A stretch of 64,000 bases of DNA. It comes from Rhizobium nepotum 39/7. GTDB lineage: Bacteria > Pseudomonadota > Alphaproteobacteria > Rhizobiales > Rhizobiaceae. This document shows, piece after piece, positions 10,440 through 18,978 of this stretch. The translations under genes were made by a program, and so were the position numbers. The stretch is from the NCBI RefSeq assembly GCF_000949865.1, contig NZ_JWJH01000004.1:62001-126000 (forward strand), read 5' to 3'. Under the pieces are notes generated by a model, which saw only the letters and a program-made list of their open reading frames with translations, was not told where the DNA came from and ran no database searches. Numbering within the stretch: position 1 is the stretch's first letter; every line of letters begins with the position of its first letter.

Positions 10440-11239
10440 TGACAGATACCCTGATCGATATTCTGGTGGAGCGCCTGAACGGTCTGATGCCGCGCATCGC
10501 CATCGTTCTGGGGTCTGGTCTGGGATCGCTGGTGGACGAGGTCAGCGATCCGATCCGCGTACCCTATGCCGAGCTTCCCGGTTTCCCTGCAAGCGGCGTT
10601 TCCGGCCATGCGGGCGAACTGGTGGCCGGTTATCTCGGCGGTGAGCCGGTGATGATGCTCTCTGGCCGGGTGCATTATTACGAAAAGGGCGATCCGGCCG
10701 CCATGCGCGCGGTCATCGGAGCACTCGCTGGTCTCGGCGTGCAGTCGCTCATTCTCACCAACTCGGCAGGCTCGGTCAGGCAGGACATACCGCCCGGTTC
10801 GGTCATGCAGATCACCGATCACATCAATTACTCCGGCATGAACCCGCTGATCGGCGAGGAAAGCGACCGCCGCTTCGTCGGCATGACCACGGCTTACGAT
10901 CCGGACTTGATGCTTGCCATGCGCAATGCCGCAATCCGTGCGACAGTACCTTTGTTCGGCGGTGTCTATATGTGGTTTTCCGGCCCAAGCTTTGAAACGC
11001 CGGCGGAAATCCGCATGGCGCGGCTCCTTGGCGCGGATGCCGTTGGCATGTCCACCGTGCCGGAAGTCATCCTTGCCCGCTTTTTCGGGATGCGTGTTGC
11101 CGCCGCATCGGTTATTACCAATTACGGTGCCGGCATGACCGGTGCGGAACTGAGCCATGAGGAAACCAAGGACATGGCTCCGGTGGGTGGCAAAAGGCTT
11201 GCCGCTATCTTGAAGGAAATGATTGCAGGAGGAGCGTGA
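10439..11239 (+). CDS. punA: Purine nucleoside phosphorylase (trimeric class)
   Basis: Phosphorolysis of purine (deoxy)ribonucleosides to base and (deoxy)ribose 1-phosphate. It is 266 residues. Family motifs in order: VLGSGLG near residue 23 (phosphate site), GHAGELV, SGRVHYYE, LILTNSAGS near 105, GPSFETPAE near 182, and ADAVGMSTVPEVILAR near 202. The ATG shares one base with the cdd stop (TGATG), which suggests coupled translation. Its product feeds deoB, encoded further along the window on the other strand. Confidence 0.94.
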   Translation: MTDTLIDILVERLNGLMPRIAIVLGSGLGSLVDEVSDPIRVPYAELPGFPASGVSGHAGELVAGYLGGEPVMMLSGRVHYYEKGDPAAMRAVIGALAGLGVQSLILTNSAGSVRQDIPPGSVMQITDHINYSGMNPLIGEESDRRFVGMTTAYDPDLMLAMRNAAIRATVPLFGGVYMWFSGPSFETPAEIRMARLLGADAVGMSTVPEVILARFFGMRVAAASVITNYGAGMTGAELSHEETKDMAPVGGKRLAAILKEMIAGGA

Positions 11240-11241
11240 CC

Positions 11242-12015
11242 ATGGAACTCCAGCGTCCGCGCGAAGCGGCTGCCTTCACATTGTCCTTGCTGGACCTGAC
11301 CAACCTCAACGAAGACTGCACTCCGCAACAGATTGCCGCCCTGTGCCAACGGGCGCATACCGAATTTGGCAATACGGCTGCGATCTGCATATGGCCGCGT
11401 TTCGTGGCGCAGGCGCGGGCTGCGTTCGGCAAAGACCACACGATCCGCATCGCAACCGTCGTCAACTTTCCCTCTGGTGATCTGGATGTCGCGACCGTGG
11501 TTGCGGAAACAGAAGTGGCGATCCGCGACGGTGCCGATGAAATCGATCTGGTTATTCCCTATCGCAAATTCATAGCTGGCGATGAAACAGCGGTGTCCGA
11601 GATGGTGGCCGCCGTGCGCAGGGTCTGCGTAGCGCCTGTGCTGCTTAAGGTCATTCTTGAAACCGGTGAGCTGAAGGACAAGGCTTTTATTCGCCGCGCC
11701 TCCGAACTCGCCATTGCCGAAGGGGCCGATTTTATCAAGACCTCGACAGGCAAGGTTGCGATCAACGCCACCCTGGAGGCGGCCGACATCATGTTGCAGG
11801 CGATCCGCGACAGCAGGCAGAAGGTGGGTTTCAAGCCCGCCGGCGGCATCGGTACGGTGGAAGACGCTACGCTTTACCTGCGGCTGGCGGAAACCATCAT
11901 GGCCCCCGACTGGGCCATGCCATCGACCTTTCGTTTTGGCGCTTCGGGCGTTCTCGATGACATCCTGAACGTGCTGGCCGGTGGCGAACCGGCCAAGATT
12001 GCCAGCGGGTATTGA
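11242..12015 (+). CDS. deoC: Deoxyribose-phosphate aldolase
   Basis: Cleaves 2-deoxyribose 5-phosphate to glyceraldehyde 3-phosphate and acetaldehyde. It is 257 residues, the longer (E. coli-like) class I aldolase. The Schiff-base lysine is in DFIKTSTGK and the second catalytic lysine in KPAGGIGT; VLLKVILETGEL is also characteristic. The ATG at 11242 is preferred because AGGAGG (11227-11232) lies nine bases upstream; a GTG at 11236 would be too close. It starts two bases after the punA stop. Confidence 0.95.
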   Translation: MELQRPREAAAFTLSLLDLTNLNEDCTPQQIAALCQRAHTEFGNTAAICIWPRFVAQARAAFGKDHTIRIATVVNFPSGDLDVATVVAETEVAIRDGADEIDLVIPYRKFIAGDETAVSEMVAAVRRVCVAPVLLKVILETGELKDKAFIRRASELAIAEGADFIKTSTGKVAINATLEAADIMLQAIRDSRQKVGFKPAGGIGTVEDATLYLRLAETIMAPDWAMPSTFRFGASGVLDDILNVLAGGEPAKIASGY

Positions 12016-13328
12016 GCTTGATCCCGCAGGAAATCATCCGCCGCAAACGCGATGGTCTGTCTCTTGAGCGGCAGGAGATTGCCGCCTTTATCGATGCGCT
12101 CTCGAAGGACGGCATATCGGAAGGGCAGGCCGCCGCTTTTGCCATGGCGGTGTTTTTCCGCGGTATGGACCGTGACGAGATGGTGGCGCTGACGCTTGCC
12201 ATGCGCGACAGCGGCGATGTTTTGTCCTGGAGCGATATCGGCGGCCCCGTGGCAGACAAACATTCGACCGGCGGTGTCGGTGACAATGTTTCCCTGATGC
12301 TTGCCCCCATCGTCGCCGCGTGCGGTCTCGCCGTGCCGATGATTTCCGGCAGGGGCCTTGGCCATACCGGCGGCACGCTCGACAAACTGGAAGCGATCCC
12401 CGGCTACAATGTGATGCCGGACGAGACCTTGTTTCGACAAACCGTCAAGACGGTCGGCTGCGCCATCATCGGCCAGACGGGCGATCTCGCCCCCGCCGAC
12501 AAACGCCTTTATGCCATTCGCGACGTGACCGCGACGGTGGATTCCATACCGCTGATCACCGCCTCGATCCTGTCGAAGAAGCTTGCAGCCGGGCTGCAGA
12601 CACTGGTTCTGGATGTAAAGGTTGGCAACGGCGCTTTCATGCAGAGTGTGGAGGATGCCCGCAATCTGGCCCGCGCGCTGGTCGATGTGGCAAATGGTGC
12701 AGGCTTGCCGACGACGGCTCTGATAACCGACATGAACCAGCCGCTTGGCGATGCTGCCGGCAATGCGGTCGAAATCGTCGATTGCCTGGATTTTCTGGCT
12801 GGCCGCAAGGCGGGGACCCGTCTTGAAAAGGTCGTCCTGTCGTTTGCGGCGGAAATGCTGGTGCAGGCCGGTAGCGCCGCCATTCTGGATGAAGGCGAGG
12901 TTCTGGCTGTCGCCGCTCTTTCCTCCGGCCGGGCCATGGAAGTCTTTGCGAAAATGGTGGCATCGCTTGGCGGGCCTTCGGATTTCGTTGAACGCCCATT
13001 CCATTACCTGCCATCCGCACCGGTCATTCTTCCGGTTCCGGCAGAGCGCAGCGGCTGGCTTACCTCCTGCGCAACGCGGGATTTCGGCATGGTCGTCGTC
13101 GAGCTAGGCGGCGGCAGAAGAAAGCCGTCCGACAGGATCGATCCTTCCGTCGGCATCTCGGACATTCTACCGCTCGGCACGAAAGTGGAAAAGGGCGAAC
13201 CTATCGCCAGCGTCCATGCGACTTCGAAGGAAGAAGCGGAACGTGCCGTCAAAAGGATTGCGGCCTGTTACGGGATTGCTGACGCTGCAACAGAGACCAG
13301 CCCTGTGGTCCTTGAGCGGATCACCTGA
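12012..13328 (+). CDS. deoA: Thymidine phosphorylase
   Basis: Converts thymidine or deoxyuridine plus phosphate to base and deoxyribose 1-phosphate. It is 438 residues, the normal length. The phosphate/glycosyl-transferase motif KHSTGGVGDNVSLMLAP lies near residue 80, followed by SGRGLGHTGGTLDKLE; the C-terminal PYNP domain contains DPSVGISDILPLGTKVEKGEP. The start is a TTG at 12012 that overlaps the deoC stop by four bases (TTGA), again a coupled arrangement; a second TTG two codons on is possible. The 3' end overlaps the convergent protease gene by eight bases. Confidence 0.94.
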   Translation: MSLIPQEIIRRKRDGLSLERQEIAAFIDALSKDGISEGQAAAFAMAVFFRGMDRDEMVALTLAMRDSGDVLSWSDIGGPVADKHSTGGVGDNVSLMLAPIVAACGLAVPMISGRGLGHTGGTLDKLEAIPGYNVMPDETLFRQTVKTVGCAIIGQTGDLAPADKRLYAIRDVTATVDSIPLITASILSKKLAAGLQTLVLDVKVGNGAFMQSVEDARNLARALVDVANGAGLPTTALITDMNQPLGDAAGNAVEIVDCLDFLAGRKAGTRLEKVVLSFAAEMLVQAGSAAILDEGEVLAVAALSSGRAMEVFAKMVASLGGPSDFVERPFHYLPSAPVILPVPAERSGWLTSCATRDFGMVVVELGGGRRKPSDRIDPSVGISDILPLGTKVEKGEPIASVHATSKEEAERAVKRIAACYGIADAATETSPVVLERIT

Positions 13329-13842
13329 CCAGCCGCATCTCGCCGCCCGATACCTTGAAAGACGACAATTGCTTCAGGAAGCTCATGCCGATCAGCATGT
13401 TGCTCAGCGCATTGTCCTTCAGCACCATGGCATCGACATTCTGAACGCGGATCGCGCCGATTTCTACCCGGTCGAGCTTCACATAGGCCGCCATGGTCTG
13501 GCCGTTGGCAGTCGAGATTGCATATTTGTAGTCGAGGCTGTTGACGCCGAAACCGAGCCGCCGGGCGATTGTCTCGTTGATGGCAACCATGGATGCGCCG
13601 GTATCGACAAGCCCGTCGAAAGGTTTGCCGTTGATGCGGAAGGCGGCGTTGAAGTGGCCGCGTGCGTCCGCTTTCAAATTGACGCCACCCAGCGAAACGG
13701 GTTCCGGTTTGGCTGCTTCTGGTTTCACCTGGGATTTTTCAGCCTCAGTAGCCGGGCCTGGCTGAAACCTTTCCACCAGCGCCGGAATTTGCGTGGCGCC
13801 GACCGAAAGACCGATAAGCAGAAAAATCGTGCGCGCCAGCAA
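13321..13842 (-). CDS. Retropepsin-like aspartic protease, membrane-anchored (TIGR02281-type)
   Basis: 173 residues. An N-terminal hydrophobic segment (ARTIFLLIGLSVGA) suggests a signal anchor, followed by a Pro/Glu/Lys-rich linker and a single retroviral-type protease domain. The active-site motif LVDTGASMVAINE lies near residue 80, and NMLIGMSFLKQL near the C terminus is the second conserved element. Such single-domain proteins must dimerise; substrates are not known. I place the start at TTG 13842 because AGGAG lies seven bases upstream; an upstream in-frame TTG at 13890 has no such site. It overlaps the end of convergent deoA. Confidence 0.8.
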   Translation of the reverse strand: MLARTIFLLIGLSVGATQIPALVERFQPGPATEAEKSQVKPEAAKPEPVSLGGVNLKADARGHFNAAFRINGKPFDGLVDTGASMVAINETIARRLGFGVNSLDYKYAISTANGQTMAAYVKLDRVEIGAIRVQNVDAMVLKDNALSNMLIGMSFLKQLSSFKVSGGEMRLVR

Positions 13843-13906
13843 GTTGTCGCTCCTGAAAAAGGCAGAGTTATCCGCGCAGAATAGACGCAAAACATGCTGA
13901 AATCTT

Positions 13907-13948
13907 AAAAGAAAAAGCCATTCGCCACGTTCAATACGGCGAATGGCT
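13907..13948 (-). terminator. Terminator of upp
   Basis: On the minus strand AGCCATTCGCC pairs perfectly with GGCGAATGGCT (arms 13948-13938 and 13926-13916, loop of 11), followed by a run of T. It lies 28 bases after the upp stop. Confidence 0.85.
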
Positions 13949-13975
13949 CAAACGGTTAAGCGATGATGAACGGTG

Positions 13976-14605
13976 TTATTTGGTGCCGTACATACGGTCA
14001 CCGGCATCGCCGAGGCCGGGAACGATATAACCCTTTTCGTTCAGGTGGCTGTCGATTGCGGCGGTGTAGATCGGCACATCGGGATGCGCTTCACGGAAGT
14101 TCTTGATGCCCTCGGGTGCGGCCAGCAGACACAGGAAGCGGATGTTCTTCGCACCACGTTCCTTCAGCTTTTCCACAGCGGCAATGGAGGAATTGCCGGT
14201 CGCCAGCATCGGATCGACAACGATGATAAGGCGCGCGTCGAGACTTTCGGGAGCCTTGAAGTAATATTCGACGGCTTCCAGCGTATCGTGATCGCGATAG
14301 ACGCCGATATGGGCAACGCGTGCCGAAGGCACGAGCTCGAGCATGCCTTCCAGCAGGCCGTTGCCGGCGCGCAGGATGGAGGCGAAAACCAGCTTCTTGC
14401 CCTCCAGCACGGGCGCCTCGATGGTTTCGAGCGGCGTATCGATGGTTTCCATCGTCATTTCAAGGTCGCGCGTCACTTCATAGCAGAGCAGCGTCGAGAT
14501 TTCCCTCAGCAGGCGGCGGAAGCCGGCCGTGGAAGTTTCCTTCTTGCGCATGATGGTAAGTTTGTGCCGCACCAGCGGATGTTCGATGACTGTGACGCCG
14601 TCCAT
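13976..14605 (-). CDS. upp: Uracil phosphoribosyltransferase
   Basis: Makes UMP from uracil and PRPP. It is 209 residues. The N-terminal [18 protein letters not shown] and the PRPP loop [11 protein letters not shown] near residue 130 are diagnostic, and the uracil-binding C-terminal segment [17 protein letters not shown] is intact. It recovers uracil released by nucleoside phosphorolysis by neighbouring enzymes. The gene has its own terminator and is separated from add by 96 bases, so it may be transcribed with add/deoB or alone. Confidence 0.96.
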   Translation of the reverse strand: MDGVTVIEHPLVRHKLTIMRKKETSTAGFRRLLREISTLLCYEVTRDLEMTMETIDTPLETIEAPVLEGKKLVFASILRAGNGLLEGMLELVPSARVAHIGVYRDHDTLEAVEYYFKAPESLDARLIIVVDPMLATGNSSIAAVEKLKERGAKNIRFLCLLAAPEGIKNFREAHPDVPIYTAAIDSHLNEKGYIVPGLGDAGDRMYGTK

Positions 14606-14701
14606 GAAACTGGCCTTCCTTTTTATCCTGTGCCCCTGTAATTCACCGAAAGTGCGCTTTTCGCAAGCCTTCTTCGCGGTTTTACCCCGCGAACCGCCGT
14701 G

Positions 14702-15679
14702 TCAGGCACAATCGAGTTTTGCGAGCAGCCGGTCGCGTGTTTCCTCGTCCACGAAGGCGCATTCGAGCGCAGTCCGGGTCATGCGATTGATCTCGGTATC
14801 GCTGAAACCGAATGCGTCTGATGCAAGTGCGTATTCCCGCGCAAGCGAGGTGAAGAAAAATGGCGGATCGTCGGAACTGACGCAGACGCGCACCCCGGCG
14901 TCGCGCAACGCCTTGAGCGGATGGCTGCCGAAATCGGGATAAACGCTGAGGGCAATGTTTGATCCGGGGCAGACCTCCAGAACCGTTCCCGTCTCAACCA
15001 GTCGGGCGACGAGCGCGGCGTCTTCGATGGCGCGCACTCCATGCCCGATGCGGGCCGGCTTGACGAGATCGAGCGCGTCGGCAACGCTTTCAGGCCCGCA
15101 AACCTCACCCGCATGGATGGTCAGTCCGAGGCCGGCATCGCGGGCGATGTCGAAGGCGCGCGCATAATCGGCAACACGACCCATGCGCTCCTCGCCCGCC
15201 ATATTGAAGCCGGTCACCAGCGGATGCCGGGCGCGCGCCGCATATTCGGCCGCCGCGATTACCCTTTCAGGGCCGAAATGCCGCTCACCCGTGACGATGA
15301 TGCGGGCCTCGATGCCGGTCTTTTCTTTTGCGATCCTGATGCCTTCGGCGATACCGGCGAGATAGGCGTCAGCACCTAGCCCGATGCGGTCGCCATGGTC
15401 GGGCGAGATGATCAGTTCGCTGTAGATCGTGTTGGCCTCGGCAAGTTCGGTCAGATAGGTTTCGGTCAGAACCGCATAATCCTCATCCGTCTTGAACACC
15501 TGCGCCACCGCATCGTAGCACTGGATGAATTGCGCGAAATCCGACCAGACATATTGGCCGTCGCGCAGGAAGCCACTGGTATCTATGCCGTATTTCTCCG
15601 CCTGTTTTGCGACAAGCGCGGGCGCTGCTGCCCCTTCGAGGTGGCAGTGAATTTCCGCTTTCAGCAAATGCGATGTCAA
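14702..15679 (-). CDS. add: Adenosine deaminase
   Basis: Deaminates adenosine and deoxyadenosine. It is 325 residues. Zinc and catalytic motifs: [11 protein letters not shown] near residue 8, TIHAGE near 190, HGVRAIED near 214 and SSDDPPFF near 273. The start is TTG at 15679: AGGAG lies six bases upstream, and this TTG overlaps the deoB TGA by four bases (TTGA), the same coupling as at deoC-deoA. No in-frame ATG fits. Confidence 0.93.
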   Translation of the reverse strand: MTSHLLKAEIHCHLEGAAAPALVAKQAEKYGIDTSGFLRDGQYVWSDFAQFIQCYDAVAQVFKTDEDYAVLTETYLTELAEANTIYSELIISPDHGDRIGLGADAYLAGIAEGIRIAKEKTGIEARIIVTGERHFGPERVIAAAEYAARARHPLVTGFNMAGEERMGRVADYARAFDIARDAGLGLTIHAGEVCGPESVADALDLVKPARIGHGVRAIEDAALVARLVETGTVLEVCPGSNIALSVYPDFGSHPLKALRDAGVRVCVSSDDPPFFFTSLAREYALASDAFGFSDTEINRMTRTALECAFVDEETRDRLLAKLDCA

Positions 15680-16896
15680 ATGAAGCTCCTGCCGTGTGAA
15701 CCGGCTTCGATGCCAAGATGGTGGGCGATGCTTTCGCCTATATCGGCGTAGCTTGAACGGACGCCGATATCGCGGGAACGGATACCCGGCCCGAATGCCA
15801 TGATAGGCACCCTTTCCCGTGTATGGTCCGTACCCCGCCATGTGGGATCGCAACCATGGTCGGCGGTGAGAATGGCGATGTCGCCCGGCGCCATCTTGCG
15901 ATGGATTTCGGGAATGCGCGCATCGAAGGCCTCAAGGGCCGCCGCATAACCGGCAACGTCGCGGCGGTGGCCATAAAGCATGTCGAAATCGACAAAATTG
16001 GTGAAGACGAGATCGCCGTTTTCGGCTTCATCGATGGCTTGCAGCGTCGCATCCATCAAGGCGGCGTTGCCATTTGCCTTGATGACGCGCGAGACACCCT
16101 GATGGGCGTAGATATCGCCGATCTTGCCGATCGCATGCACTTTCCGGCCCGCTTCTACGAGGCGGTCGAGCAATGTCGGTTCGGGTGGAGGAACGGAGAA
16201 GTCGCGGCGGTTGCCAGTGCGTTCGAAGGTCGCGACCGTCTCGCCGATGAAGGGTCGGGCGATGACGCGGCCGATATTGAGCGGATCGAGCAGTTTGCGC
16301 ACCGTCTCGCAAAGCGCGATGAGCCGCTGCAACCCGAAATGCGTCTCGTGAGCGGCGATCTGGAATACGGAATCGGAAGAGGTGTAGCAGATCGGCTTGC
16401 CGGTCCTGATGTGCTCTTCGCCAAGCTGCGCGATGATCTCGGTGCCGGAAGCATGGCAATTGCCAAGAATGCCTGGAATATTGGCTTGTTCGCAAATGGC
16501 CTCCACCAGTTCAGGCGAAAAGGCGTCACCCTCCGTCGGGAAATATCCCCAGTCGAAGCTGACGGGCGTGCCCGCGATCTCCCAATGGCCGGAGGGCGTA
16601 TCCTTACCCTTGGATATTTCGCTGGCGGAACCGTGCAGGCCGAAAATACGCTCCGGCCGCTCCATGCCGGCGGGAATATCGCCGCTTGACTGGCTGGCAA
16701 TCTCGATCAGGCCAAGCGAACACATGTTCGGCAGCTTCAGGGGACCGGACCGAAGTCCGGCTTTGTCGGCGGCGCCTGCTGCGCAAAATTCGGCGATGTG
16801 GCCGAGGGTGTTGGCACCGAGGTCGCCGTAACGCTCCGCGTCAGGCGCACCGCCGACGCCGAAGGAATCCAGAACGAGAAGAAATGCTCTTGCCAT
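15676..16896 (-). CDS. deoB: Phosphopentomutase
   Basis: Interconverts (deoxy)ribose 1-phosphate and 5-phosphate, linking the phosphorylases punA and deoA to the aldolase deoC. It is 406 residues. Metal-site motifs of the alkaline-phosphatase superfamily are present: [13 protein letters not shown] at the N terminus, [19 protein letters not shown] near residue 345, and [10 protein letters not shown] near residue 97, which holds the phosphothreonine region. It is transcribed ahead of add and overlaps it. Confidence 0.96.
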   Translation of the reverse strand: MARAFLLVLDSFGVGGAPDAERYGDLGANTLGHIAEFCAAGAADKAGLRSGPLKLPNMCSLGLIEIASQSSGDIPAGMERPERIFGLHGSASEISKGKDTPSGHWEIAGTPVSFDWGYFPTEGDAFSPELVEAICEQANIPGILGNCHASGTEIIAQLGEEHIRTGKPICYTSSDSVFQIAAHETHFGLQRLIALCETVRKLLDPLNIGRVIARPFIGETVATFERTGNRRDFSVPPPEPTLLDRLVEAGRKVHAIGKIGDIYAHQGVSRVIKANGNAALMDATLQAIDEAENGDLVFTNFVDFDMLYGHRRDVAGYAAALEAFDARIPEIHRKMAPGDIAILTADHGCDPTWRGTDHTRERVPIMAFGPGIRSRDIGVRSSYADIGESIAHHLGIEAGSHGRSFI

Positions 16897-17009
16897 AACT
16901 CACCGAAACAAAATGCGCCGACGGGCAATGTCAGGCCAAGCTATCGTTATAGATCAGCAAAACGTGAAGAAGGAAGTGATTTTATGAACCATCCGGTAAA
17001 ACCGGCTGC

Positions 17010-17780
17010 TCACTCCGCGTCCCGTTTCGATTTCGGTGCGTTGAGATTGCGCAGGACATACCAGCCAGCCGCAACCACCATGGCCGCCAGAATGTACCAT
17101 GTGATGGCATAGGACAGGTGGTTGTTGGGGAAGGTGAGCATGGTTTTGCCGCCAACCGGCAGGCCGCCCGGATTGGGCGTGGCATCGGCATCGACGTAAA
17201 AAGGCGCCACGTTGGAAAGGCCGGAGGCCTGCGATATCTGGGGGATGTTGCGGGAGTACCAGCGGCCATTTGCGGGATCGTTGGTTCGAAGGAAAAGCCC
17301 GCCGGTTTCCGGCGCACGCATCAGCCCGACGATCTCAACTTGCCCGGTTGGTTCGCCTTCCCGGCGCGATGACGGATCACGTTTGTCGGAGGGGACGAAG
17401 CCACGGTTGACGATGACGTTCGAGCCGTCGTCGCGCGCAAGCGGCGTCATCACCCAATAGCCGGGGCCGAGATCGCTGACCGTATAGACCTGGATTTCCT
17501 TGTTGTTGAGGAAGGTGCCGGAGAGTTTCACGCGGCGATATTCGTATTCCGCCGGATCGGCAAGCGTCGGCCATCCGGCCGCCGCCGGTGCATCGACGGG
17601 GGTTGCATGGGCGCGGGCTTCGACGCGTTCGATCAGACCGAGCTTCCAGGAAAGACGTTGGACCTGCCATGTTCCGAGCGCCAGCAGAAAGCCCGTCAGC
17701 ACGACGGTCAGAAACAGGACGACGATTGCGGCAGGGCGAATGCGCCGGTTGCGCGGGGGTGTTTTCGACAGATCGGTCAT
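17010..17780 (-). CDS. SURF1 family protein (oxidase assembly)
   Basis: 256 residues with an N-terminal span (AAIVVLFLTVVLTGFLLALGTWQVQRL) and a C-terminal span (YAITWYILAAMVVAAGWYVL), the standard two-helix SURF1 layout with a periplasmic domain between. GTWQVQRLSWK, VNRGFVP and PNNHLSYAITW are family motifs. SURF1 proteins aid heme-copper oxidase assembly. It lies 171 bases downstream of cyoD on the same strand, behind a terminator-like hairpin, so it needs read-through or its own promoter. Placement next to cyoABCD supports a role with the quinol oxidase, but I infer this. Confidence 0.92.
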   Translation of the reverse strand: MTDLSKTPPRNRRIRPAAIVVLFLTVVLTGFLLALGTWQVQRLSWKLGLIERVEARAHATPVDAPAAAGWPTLADPAEYEYRRVKLSGTFLNNKEIQVYTVSDLGPGYWVMTPLARDDGSNVIVNRGFVPSDKRDPSSRREGEPTGQVEIVGLMRAPETGGLFLRTNDPANGRWYSRNIPQISQASGLSNVAPFYVDADATPNPGGLPVGGKTMLTFPNNHLSYAITWYILAAMVVAAGWYVLRNLNAPKSKRDAE

Positions 17781-17857
17781 GGTTCACAGTCCTTGCAAGG
17801 CCATGCGGCTTGCTGCAGCAGCATTGTTGGCTGCCGGCACGCGGCGTCTTCCAGCAA

Positions 17858-17894
17858 ATAACCCCATAAATCGCGCCACGATTCATGGGGTTAT
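17858..17894. repeat. Long imperfect hairpin between cyoD and the SURF1 gene
   Basis: ATAACCCCAT (17858-17867) pairs with ATGGGGTTAT (17885-17894), and inside this AATCG pairs with CGATT around a five-base loop CGCCA, so the stem is 15 pairs with one mismatch. No T run follows on either strand. Confidence 0.6.
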
Positions 17895-17904
17895 GTGTTG
17901 GCGC

Positions 17905-17936
17905 AAAAAGCGGCCCGCCGGAGGTCCGGCAGGCCG
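17905..17936 (-). terminator. Terminator after cyoD
   Basis: On the minus strand CGGCCTGCCGG pairs with CCGGCGGGCCG (one mismatch, loop ACCT), followed by CTTTTT. It lies 15 bases beyond the cyoD stop and would separate the cyo operon from the SURF1 gene. Confidence 0.7.
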
Positions 17937-17951
17937 TTGATTTATGGCTGC

Positions 17952-18347
17952 TCAAGGCAGGTTTTTTACATCCTCGATGTGCAGCGGCATCATGTTCTTG
18001 TTCATGTTGTACATGACCCAAAGCGAACCGGAGAGCGTGATCAGCAGCACCACGACGGTGAAGATCAGCGCCATGAAGGTCCAGCCGCCTTCCGACTTGG
18101 TGTCCATGTGCAGGAAGTAGATCATGTGCACGAAGATCTGGATGACGCCGAGACCCATGATTGCGATGACCAGCAGGGTCTTGTTTTCAAGAACGTCGCC
18201 CATGACCAGCCAGAAGGGGATCGCCGTCAGGATGACCGACAGGACGAAGCCGATCATGTAGCTTTTGAACGTGCCGTGGCTGGCGCCATCATGGTGATGA
18301 TGGTCGTCGCCATGCGCGTCTTGGTGTGCGTGTGCTTCGGAACTCAT
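17952..18347 (-). CDS. cyoD: Cytochrome o ubiquinol oxidase subunit IV
   Basis: 131 residues with three membrane spans after a His-rich N terminus (HDDHHHH-like stretch, residues 5-20). GTFKSYMIGFVLSVILTAIPF and LGVIQIFVHMIYFLHMD are typical of CyoD, an accessory subunit that stabilises the CuB site. The ATG at 18347 shares one base with the cyoC TGA (TGATG), so I use it rather than the TTG one codon earlier. The last gene of cyoABCD. Confidence 0.95.
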   Translation of the reverse strand: MSSEAHAHQDAHGDDHHHHDGASHGTFKSYMIGFVLSVILTAIPFWLVMGDVLENKTLLVIAIMGLGVIQIFVHMIYFLHMDTKSEGGWTFMALIFTVVVLLITLSGSLWVMYNMNKNMMPLHIEDVKNLP

Positions 18348-18973
18348 CAAAGAACTCCCATGAGATAAACGAAGGAGAAGACGCCGATCCAGATGACGTC
18401 AAGGAAGTGCCAGAACATCGACAGGCACATCAGGCGACGCTTATTGGCGGCGATCAGGCCATGCTTTCCAACCTGGAACATCAACGTGACGAGCCAGATG
18501 GTGCCGAAGGTGACGTGCAGACCGTGCGTGCCAACCAGCGCGAAGAAGGCGGAAAGGAACGCCGAACGTTGCGGGCCGGCGCCTTCCTCGATCAGGTGAT
18601 GGAACTCGTAAAGTTCGACGGCGAGGAAGGCGAGGCCGAAGAGGCCGGTAATTCCAAGCCACACCAGCGTGGACTTCACCTTCTGCTTTTCCATTTCCAG
18701 CATGGCAAAGCCATAGGTGATGGAGGAGAAAAGCAGGAACGCAGTGTTGATCGCCACCAGCTTGAGATCGAACAGGTCCGCACCCGAGGGGCCGGCCGCA
18801 TAGTTGCGGCCGACAACGGCATAGGTGGCAAACAGCGTTGCGAAGATGAGGCAGTCGCTCATCAGATAAAGCCAGAAGCCCAGCGAGGTGCCGTTCTCCG
18901 GGTGATGATCTTCCTTCAGGTAGAAGACCGGTGTTTCCGCGCCGGCGGCGCTTTGTGCAGGTGTATGAGCCAT
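18347..18973 (-). CDS. cyoC: Cytochrome o ubiquinol oxidase subunit III
   Basis: 208 residues with five spans. LGFWLYLMSDCLIFATLFATYAV near the N terminus and VGTHGLHVTFGTIWL near residue 145 are the standard CyoC/COX3 motifs. The ATG at 18973 is chosen because it starts just five bases after the cyoB stop and leads into a normal-length subunit; the open frame upstream runs inside cyoB. Confidence 0.96.
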   Translation of the reverse strand: MAHTPAQSAAGAETPVFYLKEDHHPENGTSLGFWLYLMSDCLIFATLFATYAVVGRNYAAGPSGADLFDLKLVAINTAFLLFSSITYGFAMLEMEKQKVKSTLVWLGITGLFGLAFLAVELYEFHHLIEEGAGPQRSAFLSAFFALVGTHGLHVTFGTIWLVTLMFQVGKHGLIAANKRRLMCLSMFWHFLDVIWIGVFSFVYLMGVL

Positions 18974-18978
18974 GTTCG

